The position numbers and the translations under genes were made by a program. The notes under the pieces are model-generated. The model saw only the letters and a list, made by a program, of their open reading frames with translations, was not told the DNA's origin and searched no databases. Below, piece after piece: positions 51,099-59,109 of a DNA stretch of 64,000 bases. Each line of letters begins with the position of its first letter. Position 1 is the stretch's first letter. This DNA is from Dyella_B nitratireducens (lineage in GTDB: Bacteria; Pseudomonadota; Gammaproteobacteria; Xanthomonadales; Rhodanobacteraceae): NCBI RefSeq assembly GCF_049532905.1, contig NZ_CP064032.1:2852001-2916000 (forward strand), written 5' to 3'.

Positions 51099-51168
51099 GT
51101 TGGCGTGCAAACCCCAGCATCGTCGTGTCGATGTCGATGGCAAGGTTGGGGTTTGCACCCCAACCTAC
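51095..51168. repeat. GTAG-type REP pair that supplies two stop codons
   Basis: GTAG at 51095-51098 and its inverted CTAC at 51165-51168 flank a REP pair. TAG at 51096-51098 ends the EAL/GGDEF gene. CTA at 51165-51167 is the TAG stop of the convergent gene at 51165. Confidence 0.9.
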
Positions 51169-51539
51169 GACAGGTGCAACCAATGCACGTACACCCCGTT
51201 CTGCTTGTCCTCTTCCCGAAACCCTTCGCGCCCTTCCGCCACCACACCCCACGCAGTACGCATGCTGCCGGCCGAGATACGATCCACGCGCACATGCTCA
51301 CCCTGAGGTATCTGAAACGTCGTTTCCAGCACCATCACGCGATCGGTTTCCCATACCAGCACTGCCTTGCGCACGGCGCTGGCGCCCCAGCCGAGATGGA
51401 TTTGCACATCCTGGGAGGGAAAGGCGCCGCGATTATCGAGTTTCCATTCCTCGGTCTTGCGTAGTAGCGCTTCCAGGCGCGGATCGCTCCAGTCCACCTG
51501 ATTGTTCGACACCTTCGGCATGGATTTGATCTGGCTCAT
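51165..51539 (-). CDS. unrecognised protein, tandem paralogue 1 (possibly PilZ-like)
   Basis: 124 residues from the ATG at 51539 (an internal ATG 6 codons on is possible). The core reads VDWSDPRLEALLRKTEEWKLDNRG, VQIHLGW, AVLVWETDRVMVLETTFQIPQGEHVRV and a C-terminal GVYVHWL. It is clearly homologous to the adjacent gene at 51662. I do not recognise the family. The strand order (LPxGExVRV, then GVVxEGREG, then GVxVxWL) resembles the C-terminal beta strands of PilZ domains, but no RxxxR motif is present, so this is only a suggestion. No signal peptide. The stop codon comes from the REP. Confidence 0.7.
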   Translation of the reverse strand: MSQIKSMPKVSNNQVDWSDPRLEALLRKTEEWKLDNRGAFPSQDVQIHLGWGASAVRKAVLVWETDRVMVLETTFQIPQGEHVRVDRISAGSMRTAWGVVAEGREGFREEDKQNGVYVHWLHLS

Positions 51540-51661
51540 ACAGCTTTTTGTTCCTGCGAACAGCAAGCCAGCAGCTTCCCGTTGCCGCATGCGGCAAGTC
51601 GAGTAGACGCTTTGGACGGCTGGCGTGCTTCAGCCGGTTATCGGCCCGTGACGGGGTTTCT

Positions 51662-52051
51662 TTAGGATGCGTCGTGGGTCTTGTTCAGCACCTGCAGCCA
51701 ATACACGTGGATGCCTTTGCGGCGATCCTCGTCGCGATGCCCTTCGCGCCCTTCTATCACCACACCCCACAGTGTGCGGATGCGATGGCCCAGGTGCTTG
51801 TCCACACGTACTTGCTCGCCTTGCGGGAGAGTGAACGTGGTCTCTACCACCACGGCACTATCGCGCTCCCACACCAGGGTGGCCGAGCGGCCTACCGAAC
51901 CGCTCCAGCCGAGGTAGACCTGGACATGCTGGGGCGTAAAGCCGCCACGGTTGTCGATGCTCCAGCTCTCGCTACGACTGAGCAGCGATACCAGCTGCGG
52001 ATCGTCCCAGTTGACGGTGGCGTTGCTGCCCCAGGTATCTGTCTTGCTCAT
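51662..52051 (-). CDS. unrecognised protein, tandem paralogue 2 (possibly PilZ-like)
   Basis: 129 residues from the ATG at 52051 (MSKTDTWGSNATVNWDDPQL). It shares with paralogue 1 the blocks NWDDPQLVSLLSRSESWSID, VQVYLGW, ATLVWERDSAVVVETTFTLP, QGEQVRV, LWGVVIEGREG and HVYWL. Roughly half of the aligned residues match by eye. It lies 122 bases upstream of paralogue 1 on the same strand, so a tandem duplication is evident. The frame extends to 52354 without support. No catalytic motif, cysteine pair or membrane segment is seen. Function unknown. Confidence 0.72.
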   Translation of the reverse strand: MSKTDTWGSNATVNWDDPQLVSLLSRSESWSIDNRGGFTPQHVQVYLGWSGSVGRSATLVWERDSAVVVETTFTLPQGEQVRVDKHLGHRIRTLWGVVIEGREGHRDEDRRKGIHVYWLQVLNKTHDAS

Positions 52052-52416
52052 AAGCCATGCTTCCCCATCGAGGCGGATTGACGAGGCGGCGATGCCGCGT
52101 GTCCGGTGTGGCATGCGAGATGTGAAAAGGCCGTGGAAATCCGGTCGTTGGCCATTGACGCGTGTCAGAGCATACCCCTGCGGCAAAGCATGGAGAAAAC
52201 GTGAAAAGCGTGGCGACAGCTGGCCTTCATGTCGTCCATGGCCCACGTTGGCATGAAAAATATCGCTGCGCCGCACAAAAGCGTGCCGTAAAAACGCGCT
52301 ACGCCGCGACAGAACAGCGCTGCGTCTGAATGCCGCGCTGCACGCTGATCTCAACCATGGTCCGCGCTAAGGTCAACTCGCGGTTCAGCAGCAGCGTTCA
52401 CAGCTCGGGGGAGTTG

Positions 52417-53091
52417 ATGGCGAAGCACGGAACACATCGCATTGAACGGTTCGCTCGGGTGCATTGGCCCGCGGGCGCCTTGTTCGGCACGAGCGTCTAC
52501 TTGGGCCTGCATTATGGGAACGGTCCCCATAGTGCCAGCTACATGACCTTGTTATGGATGGCTCTGATCGCCTGCTGGTTCGCCGCCTTCGCGACCTGTG
52601 TCGGCTATCGCAAGCGCATGCATCGCCTGATCGTGCGTGACAAGCTGTCCGACCTGAGCCAGATGCACTGGCGCGTTTTCGAGGAACGCGTCGCGCAGGC
52701 TTTCCGCTTTCGCGGTTATGTAGTGGAGCGTGCAGGTCGTGCCGATGCGGATGACGGCCTGGATCTCATCCTGCACAAGCACAGCATGACGACGCTGGTG
52801 CAGTGCCGCCATTGGAAACATCGCAACGTCGCGGTGAGAGACGTGCGCGAGATGCATAACCTGATGAAATACCACCACGCTTCCGCCGTGAAGATCGTTG
52901 CTTGCGGCGACTACACCGAGGATGCGTGGAAGTTCGTCACCGGCAAGCCGTTCGAGCTGATTTATGGTGAGACGCTACTGGCCATGCTGAGCGATGCACA
53001 GCTGCCAATCGATGCGAGCGTGGTGCCGTTCCGGGCACCTTCTTCACCGCCGCCGATGCATCATCGGGCGCGCACGGCGATGCATACATGA
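52417..53091 (+). CDS. membrane-anchored Mrr-like restriction endonuclease domain protein
   Basis: 224 residues from the ATG at 52417, preceded by GGGGGAG. Two hydrophobic segments (about 20-34 and 42-62) precede an Mrr-type PD-(D/E)XK domain: MHWRVFEERVAQAFRFRGYVVERAG (Glu motif), DDGLDLIL with Asp116 and LVQCRHWK at 128-134. The usual VQCK lysine is Arg131 here, with Lys134 nearby. Activity is therefore uncertain. Membrane-tethered Mrr-like proteins are widespread in Xanthomonadales and are not proven restriction enzymes. No methyltransferase is adjacent. A terminator follows directly. Confidence 0.83.
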   Translation: MAKHGTHRIERFARVHWPAGALFGTSVYLGLHYGNGPHSASYMTLLWMALIACWFAAFATCVGYRKRMHRLIVRDKLSDLSQMHWRVFEERVAQAFRFRGYVVERAGRADADDGLDLILHKHSMTTLVQCRHWKHRNVAVRDVREMHNLMKYHHASAVKIVACGDYTEDAWKFVTGKPFELIYGETLLAMLSDAQLPIDASVVPFRAPSSPPPMHHRARTAMHT

Positions 53092-53097
53092 TCCATG

Positions 53098-53126
53098 GAA
53101 AACCGCGCGATGCGCGGTTTTCTTTT
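53098..53126. terminator. intrinsic terminator
   Basis: An 11-bp stem GAAAACCGCGC/GCGCGGTTTTC with a 3-base loop and TTTT following, between the convergent Mrr-like and oxygenase genes. Confidence 0.9.
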
Positions 53127-53128
53127 GA

Positions 53129-53866
53129 TCACGTCGCATCATGAAAAATAATCCCTAACGTATGCCGGTGCCCGGAGCGGATCCGGCTCACGCCATGCCG
53201 CATCATCACCCGGTACGTCCCGCGCGTGCCTTGCATGGGGCGGTGATGCACGGCAAACACCACCGCGTCGCCCTGCTCTAGCGGCACCACCTCCGCACGC
53301 GATTGCATGCGCGGCCGCTGCTCGGTGAGCACGAACTCGCCGCCGGTGAAATCCTTGCCGGGTTGGGAAAGCAGGATCGCCATCTGCAACGGGAAGACAT
53401 GCTCACCGTAAAGATCCTGATGCAGGCAGTTGTAGTCGCCGGCACCGTACTGCAACAGCAGAGGCGTGGGGCGACGTTGTCCGGCCGCGTGGCAATGCTT
53501 GATGTATTGCTCGTGGGTCGCCGGATAATGCACGGCGATGTCCATCGCCTGGTTCCAGCGATTGGCGATTTCGGCCAAGGGTGGATAAAAGGCAGTGCGA
53601 AGTTCCTGGATCCGCGCCGGCAACGGATAAGCGAAATACTTGTATTCGCCGCTACCGAAGCTGTGCCGCGCCATCACCACCCGGCTTCTGAAATGGCGAT
53701 CATCGCCATACAACGCAGCCAGTGAATCGCATGCGTCCGCTTGCAGCAGTCCGGGAATGATGGCGGCACCGTAACAATCAAGGTCTGCAGCCATGCGAAG
53801 CCAATCGAGCTTGTCCTGATCGACGCTCTGCGTCTGTGCGGCTAATCCGGCGTGACGGCTCTTCAT
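53129..53866 (-). CDS. 2-oxoglutarate/Fe(II)-dependent oxygenase
   Basis: 245 residues from the ATG at 53866 with AAGGAG upstream. The double-stranded beta-helix iron site is visible: His149 and Asp151 in LHQDLYGEHVFPLQ, then HGVSRIRSGHRHTLGIIF with His224 as third ligand and Arg234 as likely 2-oxoglutarate anchor. DFTGGEFVLTEQRPR and PLEQGDAVVF are typical of prolyl-hydroxylase-like members. The substrate is unknown. Cytoplasmic. It is divergent from the YXWGXW copy 2 gene. Confidence 0.9.
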   Translation of the reverse strand: MKSRHAGLAAQTQSVDQDKLDWLRMAADLDCYGAAIIPGLLQADACDSLAALYGDDRHFRSRVVMARHSFGSGEYKYFAYPLPARIQELRTAFYPPLAEIANRWNQAMDIAVHYPATHEQYIKHCHAAGQRRPTPLLLQYGAGDYNCLHQDLYGEHVFPLQMAILLSQPGKDFTGGEFVLTEQRPRMQSRAEVVPLEQGDAVVFAVHHRPMQGTRGTYRVMMRHGVSRIRSGHRHTLGIIFHDAT

Positions 53867-54178
53867 CGAAAGCTCCTTATAAACCTTCAAACTATCGCGC
53901 ACCTTGAGGCATCACACTCCGATTATTGCCGGGATGGGCAGGTCATTTTCACGCGACGCAGTCCCCTGGCATCCATCGCATGCACATCGCTGCCAGGCGT
54001 TTTACGCGCGATTCATTTGCCGATTGCGCAAGCCATACAAGTGCTTGCATGTGAATGCCGTGTCCAGCGTCATCGCTCTGCTTAATTGAACTGGAACAGC
54101 CCTCACTCCTGCTCAGTTCTCCGTCGCATGGCATGCGCTAGTTTGTCTCCCACAAACCACGCCAGAAGAGGACCATCC
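53867..54178. promoter_or_regulatory. divergent intergenic region, oxygenase/YXWGXW gene
   Basis: 312 bases without a supported gene. AGAAGAGGA at about 54161-54170 is the ribosome site for the gene at 54179. No repeat or strong hairpin was seen. Confidence 0.4.
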
Positions 54179-55375
54179 ATGAAACACCACGCATTGATGC
54201 GGAAAGCTGCAACACGTTGCAGCGCGCTGGCGCTCGGCGCTTGCGTGCTATCGGCAGCAGCATTCGCGTTCGTGACAACGCCGGTGCAGGCGCAAGTGTC
54301 CATTGGCGTTTCCGTCACCGTGGGCTCGCCGCCGCCGCCCTTGCCGGTTTACGACCAGCCACCGATTCCCGACGATGGCTACATGTGGGTGCCGGGTTAT
54401 TGGGCCTGGGACGGCGCCGAGTATTACTGGGTGCCGGGCACTTGGGTGCTTGCACCATTTACCGGCGCCTTGTGGACGCCGGCCTATTGGGGCTGGAGCG
54501 ATGGCGTGTACGTCTTCCATGAAGGCTACTGGGGCCGCGAAGTGGGCTACTACGGCGGCATCGACTATGGCTACGGTTATGGCGGCCACGGCTATGAAGG
54601 CGGCCACTGGGGACAGCACGGCTTCTATTACAACCGCACGGTCAACAACATCACCAACGTGCACGTGACCAACGTGTACAACCAGACCGTGATCAACAAC
54701 GTCACCGTCAATCGTGTGAGCTACAACGGTGGCAATGGCGGTGTGCGTGCAGAGCCTACAGCGCAGCAAGTCGCCTACCAGCGTGCGCAACACACGCCGC
54801 CAGTAGCGGCACAACAGCAGCAGATGACGATGGCCCGCCAGAATCCGGCGTTGCGCGCCTCGGTCAACCATGGTGCTCCGCCGATCGCAGCCACGGCGCG
54901 GGCAGCCGCTTTTACGGGCGCTGGCATTGTCGCAGCGCATGGTGCATCGGCTGGCGCTCCGCATCCAGGTCCGGAAGCACGTCCGCAATCTGCGCAAAAT
55001 CCCGAGCTGCGCTCAGCGCACTTCGCACCCCATCCTGGGCAGTACCCTAGTGCAGCGCCATCACGTGCACCGGTAGAACCTAATCGTCCGGCCGAACGAC
55101 CTGAAAACTTCGCACCACGCACGCCGCCGCATCCGGAGGCAGCGCCAGCACCACGCGACATGGCGCCGGAACGGCCGCGTCCTGAAGCTCAACCGGCACC
55201 GGCCTACCACCCTGCACCTCGGCCGGAACCCGCTTATCGCCCTGCCCCGCAGCCGGCACCGGCGTATCACCCGGAACCTCGCCCAGCGCAGGCGCCCCAC
55301 CCCGCCGCACCGCCGCGTCAGGCTCCGCCGCCCCATGAGAACAAACACGAGGAACAGCACCCTCAGGGCGGATAA
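54179..55375 (+). CDS. exported YXWGXW repeat-containing protein, copy 2
   Basis: 398 residues from the ATG at 54179, with a signal peptide ending near PVQAQ (about 39). The YXWGXW region is very close to copy 1: YMWVPGYWAWDGAEYYWVPG, APFTGALWTPAYWGW, YVFHEGYWG, then the conserved NRTVN..TNVHVTNVYNQT and VNRVSYNGG blocks. The C-terminal 200 residues are Pro/Ala/Glu/His-rich with YHPAPRPEPAYRPAPQPAPA-type repeats. Function unknown. It is followed by a strong terminator and by the convergent MFS gene. Confidence 0.88.
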   Translation: MKHHALMRKAATRCSALALGACVLSAAAFAFVTTPVQAQVSIGVSVTVGSPPPPLPVYDQPPIPDDGYMWVPGYWAWDGAEYYWVPGTWVLAPFTGALWTPAYWGWSDGVYVFHEGYWGREVGYYGGIDYGYGYGGHGYEGGHWGQHGFYYNRTVNNITNVHVTNVYNQTVINNVTVNRVSYNGGNGGVRAEPTAQQVAYQRAQHTPPVAAQQQQMTMARQNPALRASVNHGAPPIAATARAAAFTGAGIVAAHGASAGAPHPGPEARPQSAQNPELRSAHFAPHPGQYPSAAPSRAPVEPNRPAERPENFAPRTPPHPEAAPAPRDMAPERPRPEAQPAPAYHPAPRPEPAYRPAPQPAPAYHPEPRPAQAPHPAAPPRQAPPPHENKHEEQHPQGG

Positions 55376-55391
55376 GCCTCACTCGACAACA

Positions 55392-55430
55392 AAGCCCTGG
55401 CAGCTCGCGCTGACCAGGGCTTCTTTTTTT
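55392..55430 (+). terminator. intrinsic terminator
   Basis: Stem AAGCCCTGG/CCAGGGCTT with a 13-base loop and TTCTTTTTTT, 16 bases after the YXWGXW copy 2 stop. Confidence 0.9.
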
Positions 55431-55450
55431 GCCATCAAAAAAGCAAACCG

Positions 55451-56713
55451 CTACGTCGCTTCGCGCGGTTTGACCAACAAGGCAAGCAAGGTCAGCGCAG
55501 CCGCCACAGAAAGGTAATACCCCACGTACGCCAAACCGTAGGTCTTGGCCAGCCACGTGGCGATATAGGGCGCCAGCGACGCACCAAAAATGCCCGCCAG
55601 ATTGAACGCCAGCGACGCGCCGGTATAGCGCACGGCAGTAGGAAACATCTGCGCCAGCACCGTGCCCAGCGGCCCGTAGGTGATGCCGACCACGCACATG
55701 CCCACCACCATGAACAGCATGCCGCTCTGCGCGAACAGCGGAGCATAGGCGATGCCGAACACAAAGATCAGCGCCGTGGCCAGCAGCATCACGAAATGCC
55801 CGCCGCGCTTGTCCGCCAGCCATGCCGAGAACGGAATCAACAGGGCAAAAAACAGCACGCCCACCATCTGCACGATCAGGAAAGCTTCGCGTGAATAGCC
55901 AAGCTTGGAAGTAGCCCAGCTCAGCGCGAACACCGTCATCAGATAGAAGATGACGAACGTCGCCAACGCTGCGAATGTGCCCGAGATGAGCGCACGCGGG
56001 TGCTGCGCGAACACATTGAGCATGGGTACTTTCACGCGCTCATGCATCGCCATCGAACGCGCGAACTCGGGGGTTTCAGTCAGGCGCAAACGCATCCACA
56101 AACCCATCAGCACCAGCACCGAGCTAGCCAGGAATGGTACGCGCCATCCCCATGCGAAAAAGGCGGCGTCGCCCATCTTCTCCGTGATCCAGAGAAACAA
56201 GCCCGTCGCGGCAAGAAAGCCGAGTGGTGCGCCAAGCTGTGGAAACATGCCGTACCAGGCGCGCTTGCCCGGCGGCGCATTCTCGATCGCCAGCAGCACC
56301 GCACCGCCCCACTCGCCACCCAGCCCAAGCCCTTGCCCCAAACGGCACAGAGCGAGCAACGCGGGCGCCATCAGGCCGATATGGTCGTACGTGGGCAGCA
56401 CGCCGATCGCTACCGTGGAGATGCCCATGGTGAGCAAGGCAGCCACCAACGTCGCCTTGCGGCCGATGCGATCGCCGAAATGGCCGAACAAGGCCGAACC
56501 GATCGGGCGCGCCACGAATGCCAGCGCGAACGTGGCGAAGGATTGCAAGGTCGCCGTCGCCGCATCGCCCGCCGGGAAGAACAACTTCGGAAATACCAGC
56601 ACCGCCGCCGTGGCGTAGATGTAGAAATCGAAGAACTCGATGGTGGTGCCAATCAGGCTGGCAAACAGAACTCGGCCTGGTGAATTGGCCGGAGTGGTTA
56701 CGGCATCACGCAT
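55451..56713 (-). CDS. MFS metabolite:proton symporter (MHS family)
   Basis: 420 residues from the ATG at 56713, with 12 membrane segments. MHS-family features are SLIGTTIEFFDFYIYATAAVLVFPKLFFP at the N terminus, ARPIGSALFGHFGDRIGRKATLV (the MFS loop motif), LCRLGQGLGLGGEWGGAVLLAIENAPPGKRAWYGMFPQLGAP and VGITYGPLGTVLAQMFPTAVRYTGASLAFN. Members take up shikimate, alpha-ketoglutarate, proline/betaine or citrate with protons. The substrate is not determinable here. A GTAG repeat pair lies in its upstream region. Confidence 0.92.
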   Translation of the reverse strand: MRDAVTTPANSPGRVLFASLIGTTIEFFDFYIYATAAVLVFPKLFFPAGDAATATLQSFATFALAFVARPIGSALFGHFGDRIGRKATLVAALLTMGISTVAIGVLPTYDHIGLMAPALLALCRLGQGLGLGGEWGGAVLLAIENAPPGKRAWYGMFPQLGAPLGFLAATGLFLWITEKMGDAAFFAWGWRVPFLASSVLVLMGLWMRLRLTETPEFARSMAMHERVKVPMLNVFAQHPRALISGTFAALATFVIFYLMTVFALSWATSKLGYSREAFLIVQMVGVLFFALLIPFSAWLADKRGGHFVMLLATALIFVFGIAYAPLFAQSGMLFMVVGMCVVGITYGPLGTVLAQMFPTAVRYTGASLAFNLAGIFGASLAPYIATWLAKTYGLAYVGYYLSVAAALTLLALLVKPREAT

Positions 56714-56765
56714 GTGCTTGGCTTCCCGATAAGCAGAAGGCCGATTCTGCCAGACAAGCGCTTTT

Positions 56766-56839
56766 GTAGGTTGGGGTGCAAACCCCAACATCCTGATCCT
56801 GACCAACATGGCGATGGTGGGGTTTACACCCCAAGCTAC
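56766..56839. repeat. GTAG-type REP pair (inverted)
   Basis: GTAGGTTGGGGTGCAAACCC at 56766 and a slightly diverged inverted copy ending CTAC at 56839. The terminal CTA (56836-56838) is the TAG stop of the sigma factor gene. Confidence 0.9.
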
Positions 56840-58101
56840 GCAACGGATGGGGGTGTTTGCGAAAGGATTGCCTCTTGCTTCCGTTGCAAAAACCGCCGCA
56901 CCGCTGGATCGCATGCCAGACCAATCGCCATCTCGTAGGCATGCAAGGCTTCACGTTCGTCGCCTGCACGTGCAAACAAGGCCGCACGTGCCGCCCAATA
57001 CGGCTGATACTCGGCCAGTCGCTTGTCTTCGGACAAAGTGCGGATGATCGCGACAGCCGCATCAGGCCCATTCAATTCCGCAACCGCCAACGCACGATTC
57101 AGCGCAACGACGGGGGAACGAGTGAGCGCGTACAACGCATCGTAAAGCTGCACTTCCGGCGACCAGTCACTGCGTCCGGAACGCCGGCGCTCGATATGCG
57201 CCGATTGCAACGCGGCTTCGAGTTGATAGCGGCCGATCCGGCCGAATGCGCTCGCACGCCGCAACAAGTCCTCGGCGTCATCGATCATGCCGGCATCCCA
57301 CAGGCGCGTGTCCTGTTCGGCGAAGGGCACGTACTCGCCTTCCACGTTGCGTCGCGCACGCCGGCGGGCTTCGGTGTACAGCATGCCTGCAAGCAAGCCC
57401 AGCGTTTCCGGTTCTTGCGGCAACAGCTCGGCCAACAAGCGGGCAAGAAAGAGCGCTTCTTCGACCAGATCACGGCGAGTCAGATCGGCATCGTCCGGCT
57501 CGCTCCAGCCTTCGGCGTATGAGGCATAGATCGCCGCCAGCACCGCTTCCAGCCGTTCGTTCCATGCATCGCGCTCGGGAATCACAAAGGGAATACCGGC
57601 CTCGCGGATTTTTTGCTTCGCGCGGCCCAGCCGTTTGCTCATCGCTTCGGGCGATACCAGGAACGCGCAGGCAATGGTTTTTGCTTCGAGCCCCAGCACG
57701 GTCTGCAGCATCAACGGCGCACGAATGCTCACGTCGATCGCTGGATGCGCGCAAGCGAACAGCAAGGCAAGGCGGCGATCGGGAAATACCTCCTCCTCGC
57801 TCGTGCCCGTACATTCGGCGTGCATATCCGCGATCGCCTGCAACTGTGCCGAGACGGCCTCACCGCTACGTCGCCGCCGGACGCCATCGATGCCTTTGCG
57901 CCGCGCTACCGTCATCAGCCAGGACTCCGGGCTGTCCGGGCAACCGTGCACCGGCCAATCCGCCAGTGCGGCGGCGAAGGCTTCCGATAACGCATCTTCG
58001 GCCGCCGACACGTCACGCATGTCGGCGGCGAGATAGGCGAGCAGTTTGCCGTAGCTGTGGCGAGCTACGGCATTGGCGGCTGCCCGCGCGTCGTCGCTCA
58101 C
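56836..58101 (-). CDS. ECF-like RNA polymerase sigma factor with TPR domain (COG4941)
   Basis: 421 residues from a GTG at 58101 whose GTGA overlaps the stop of the YCII gene. Region 2 (HSYGKLLAYLAADMRDVSAAEDALSEAFAAALADWPVHGCPDSPESWLMTVARRKGID) and region 4 (LMLQTVLGLEAKTIACAFLVSPEAMSKRLGRAKQKIRE) are clear. They are followed by a helical C-terminal half with TPR-like repeats (WAARAALFARAGDEREALHAYEMAIGLACD). This group is regularly paired with YCII-domain proteins, as here. The frame stays open to 59391 on the antisense of other genes, which is not real. Its TAG stop comes from a GTAG repeat. Confidence 0.92.
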   Translation of the reverse strand: MSDDARAAANAVARHSYGKLLAYLAADMRDVSAAEDALSEAFAAALADWPVHGCPDSPESWLMTVARRKGIDGVRRRRSGEAVSAQLQAIADMHAECTGTSEEEVFPDRRLALLFACAHPAIDVSIRAPLMLQTVLGLEAKTIACAFLVSPEAMSKRLGRAKQKIREAGIPFVIPERDAWNERLEAVLAAIYASYAEGWSEPDDADLTRRDLVEEALFLARLLAELLPQEPETLGLLAGMLYTEARRRARRNVEGEYVPFAEQDTRLWDAGMIDDAEDLLRRASAFGRIGRYQLEAALQSAHIERRRSGRSDWSPEVQLYDALYALTRSPVVALNRALAVAELNGPDAAVAIIRTLSEDKRLAEYQPYWAARAALFARAGDEREALHAYEMAIGLACDPAVRRFLQRKQEAILSQTPPSVA

Positions 58102-58463
58102 GGCGAACTGGCCCCTGGCGTGGGCCATACCGGCCGTACTTCGATCGTGCCGTGGCTTGCGCCGGGGCAGCGCGCGGCCCAGCCCAGTGCGGCATCCAGG
58201 TCGGGGGCGTCGATCAGGAAATAGCCGCCGAGCTGTTCCTTGGTATCGGCATACGTGCCGTCCAGCACCTGCGATTTGCCATCGACCAGGCGCACGGTAG
58301 TGGCCGTATTCGTGTCCTGCAGCCGGTTGGAACCCACATACACGCCGGCTTCTTTCAACGTCTCCGTATAGGCGCGGTAAGCCGCCACACCGCGCGTCTG
58401 TTCTTCGCTGGACATGCGATGCCAGCCCGTTTCGTCGGCAAACAACAACAGTAGATATTGCAT
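58098..58463 (-). CDS. YCII-related domain protein
   Basis: 121 residues from the ATG at 58463 (MQYLLLLFADETGWHRM). The YCII/DGPF fold is seen in YLLLLFADE, TLKEAGVYVGSNRLQDTNTATTVRL, DGTYADTKEQLGGYFLIDAPDLDAALGWAARCPGASHGTIEVRPV. Proteins of this type accompany COG4941 sigma factors and may modulate them or act in a related pathway; the biochemistry is unknown. It overlaps the sigma gene by four bases and is divergent from the SRPBCC gene. Confidence 0.9.
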   Translation of the reverse strand: MQYLLLLFADETGWHRMSSEEQTRGVAAYRAYTETLKEAGVYVGSNRLQDTNTATTVRLVDGKSQVLDGTYADTKEQLGGYFLIDAPDLDAALGWAARCPGASHGTIEVRPVWPTPGASSP

Positions 58464-58598
58464 GGATAGTCTCCGTCGGTTCGAGGCGGGCAACATGCGC
58501 CGCCACTCCGATGACGCACGAGCCATCGCCCATCGGACATCCCGCGCAGCATAGCCAGTCCATCTTTAGCCGGCATGGCATAGAAGAGCAACCAAACA

Positions 58599-58634
58599 GT
58601 TGCATTAATCGCGAGCGTGGATCTAATATGCAAC
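58599..58634 (+). promoter_or_regulatory. candidate promoter with inverted-repeat operator
   Basis: GTTGCAT (58599-58605) and ATGCAAC (58628-58634) are perfect inverted heptamers separated by 22 bases. TTGCAT and TAATAT (58624-58629) could be -35 and -10 boxes with an 18-base spacer, so the half sites overlap the boxes. This would suit autorepression by the ArsR-type protein encoded downstream. Prediction only. Confidence 0.45.
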
Positions 58635-58647
58635 CAGGAGGTTGCCC

Positions 58648-59109
58648 ATGAACACATCGACAGATCGCATTGAACGACAGATCCATATCAAGGCAGCACG
58701 CTCGAAAGTGTGGCGTGCGTTGGCGAACGCCGAATCCTTCGGCGAATGGTTTGGCGTCGCGCTGAAGGGAAAGCATTTCGTCGCCGGCGAACCCTGCGAG
58801 GGAAACATCACCTATCCCGGCTACGAGCATCTGACCTGGAAGGTGACGGTGGAGCGCGTCGAACCGGAACGCCTGCTTTCCTTCCGCTGGCATCCGTACG
58901 CGGTCGATCCCAATGTGGATTACTCCCAGGAACCCGCCACGCTGGTGAGCTTTGAACTGGAAGAAACCGCCGAAGGCACACTGCTGCGCCTGGTGGAATC
59001 CGGTTTCGACCAGATCCCGGCTCACCGGCGATTGGAAGCCTTCCGCATGAACAGCAGCGGCTGGGACGAGCAGATGACCAATATCGACGCCTATGTCGCC
59101 ACGCACTAA
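58648..59109 (+). CDS. SRPBCC (AHSA1-like) domain protein
   Basis: 153 residues from the ATG at 58648, preceded by CAGGAGG. AHSA1/START-like hydrophobic-cavity fold: IERQIHIKAARSKVWRALANAESFGEWFGV, GNITYPGYEHLTWKVTVERVEPERLLSFRWHPY and SFELEETAEGTLLRLVESGF. Proteins of this type next to ArsR regulators are common and their ligands unknown. The 3' end overlaps the start of the ArsR gene by 17 bases, so the two are coupled. A TTG two codons upstream is a weaker start. Confidence 0.92.
   Translation: MNTSTDRIERQIHIKAARSKVWRALANAESFGEWFGVALKGKHFVAGEPCEGNITYPGYEHLTWKVTVERVEPERLLSFRWHPYAVDPNVDYSQEPATLVSFELEETAEGTLLRLVESGFDQIPAHRRLEAFRMNSSGWDEQMTNIDAYVATH

Noticed and set aside
51662..53091. Tandem paralogues plus Mrr-like protein as a defence island
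   Set aside because: The Mrr-like gene is divergent with a 365-base gap, no methylase, helicase or mobile gene adjoins, and the paralogues have no nuclease or toxin motif.
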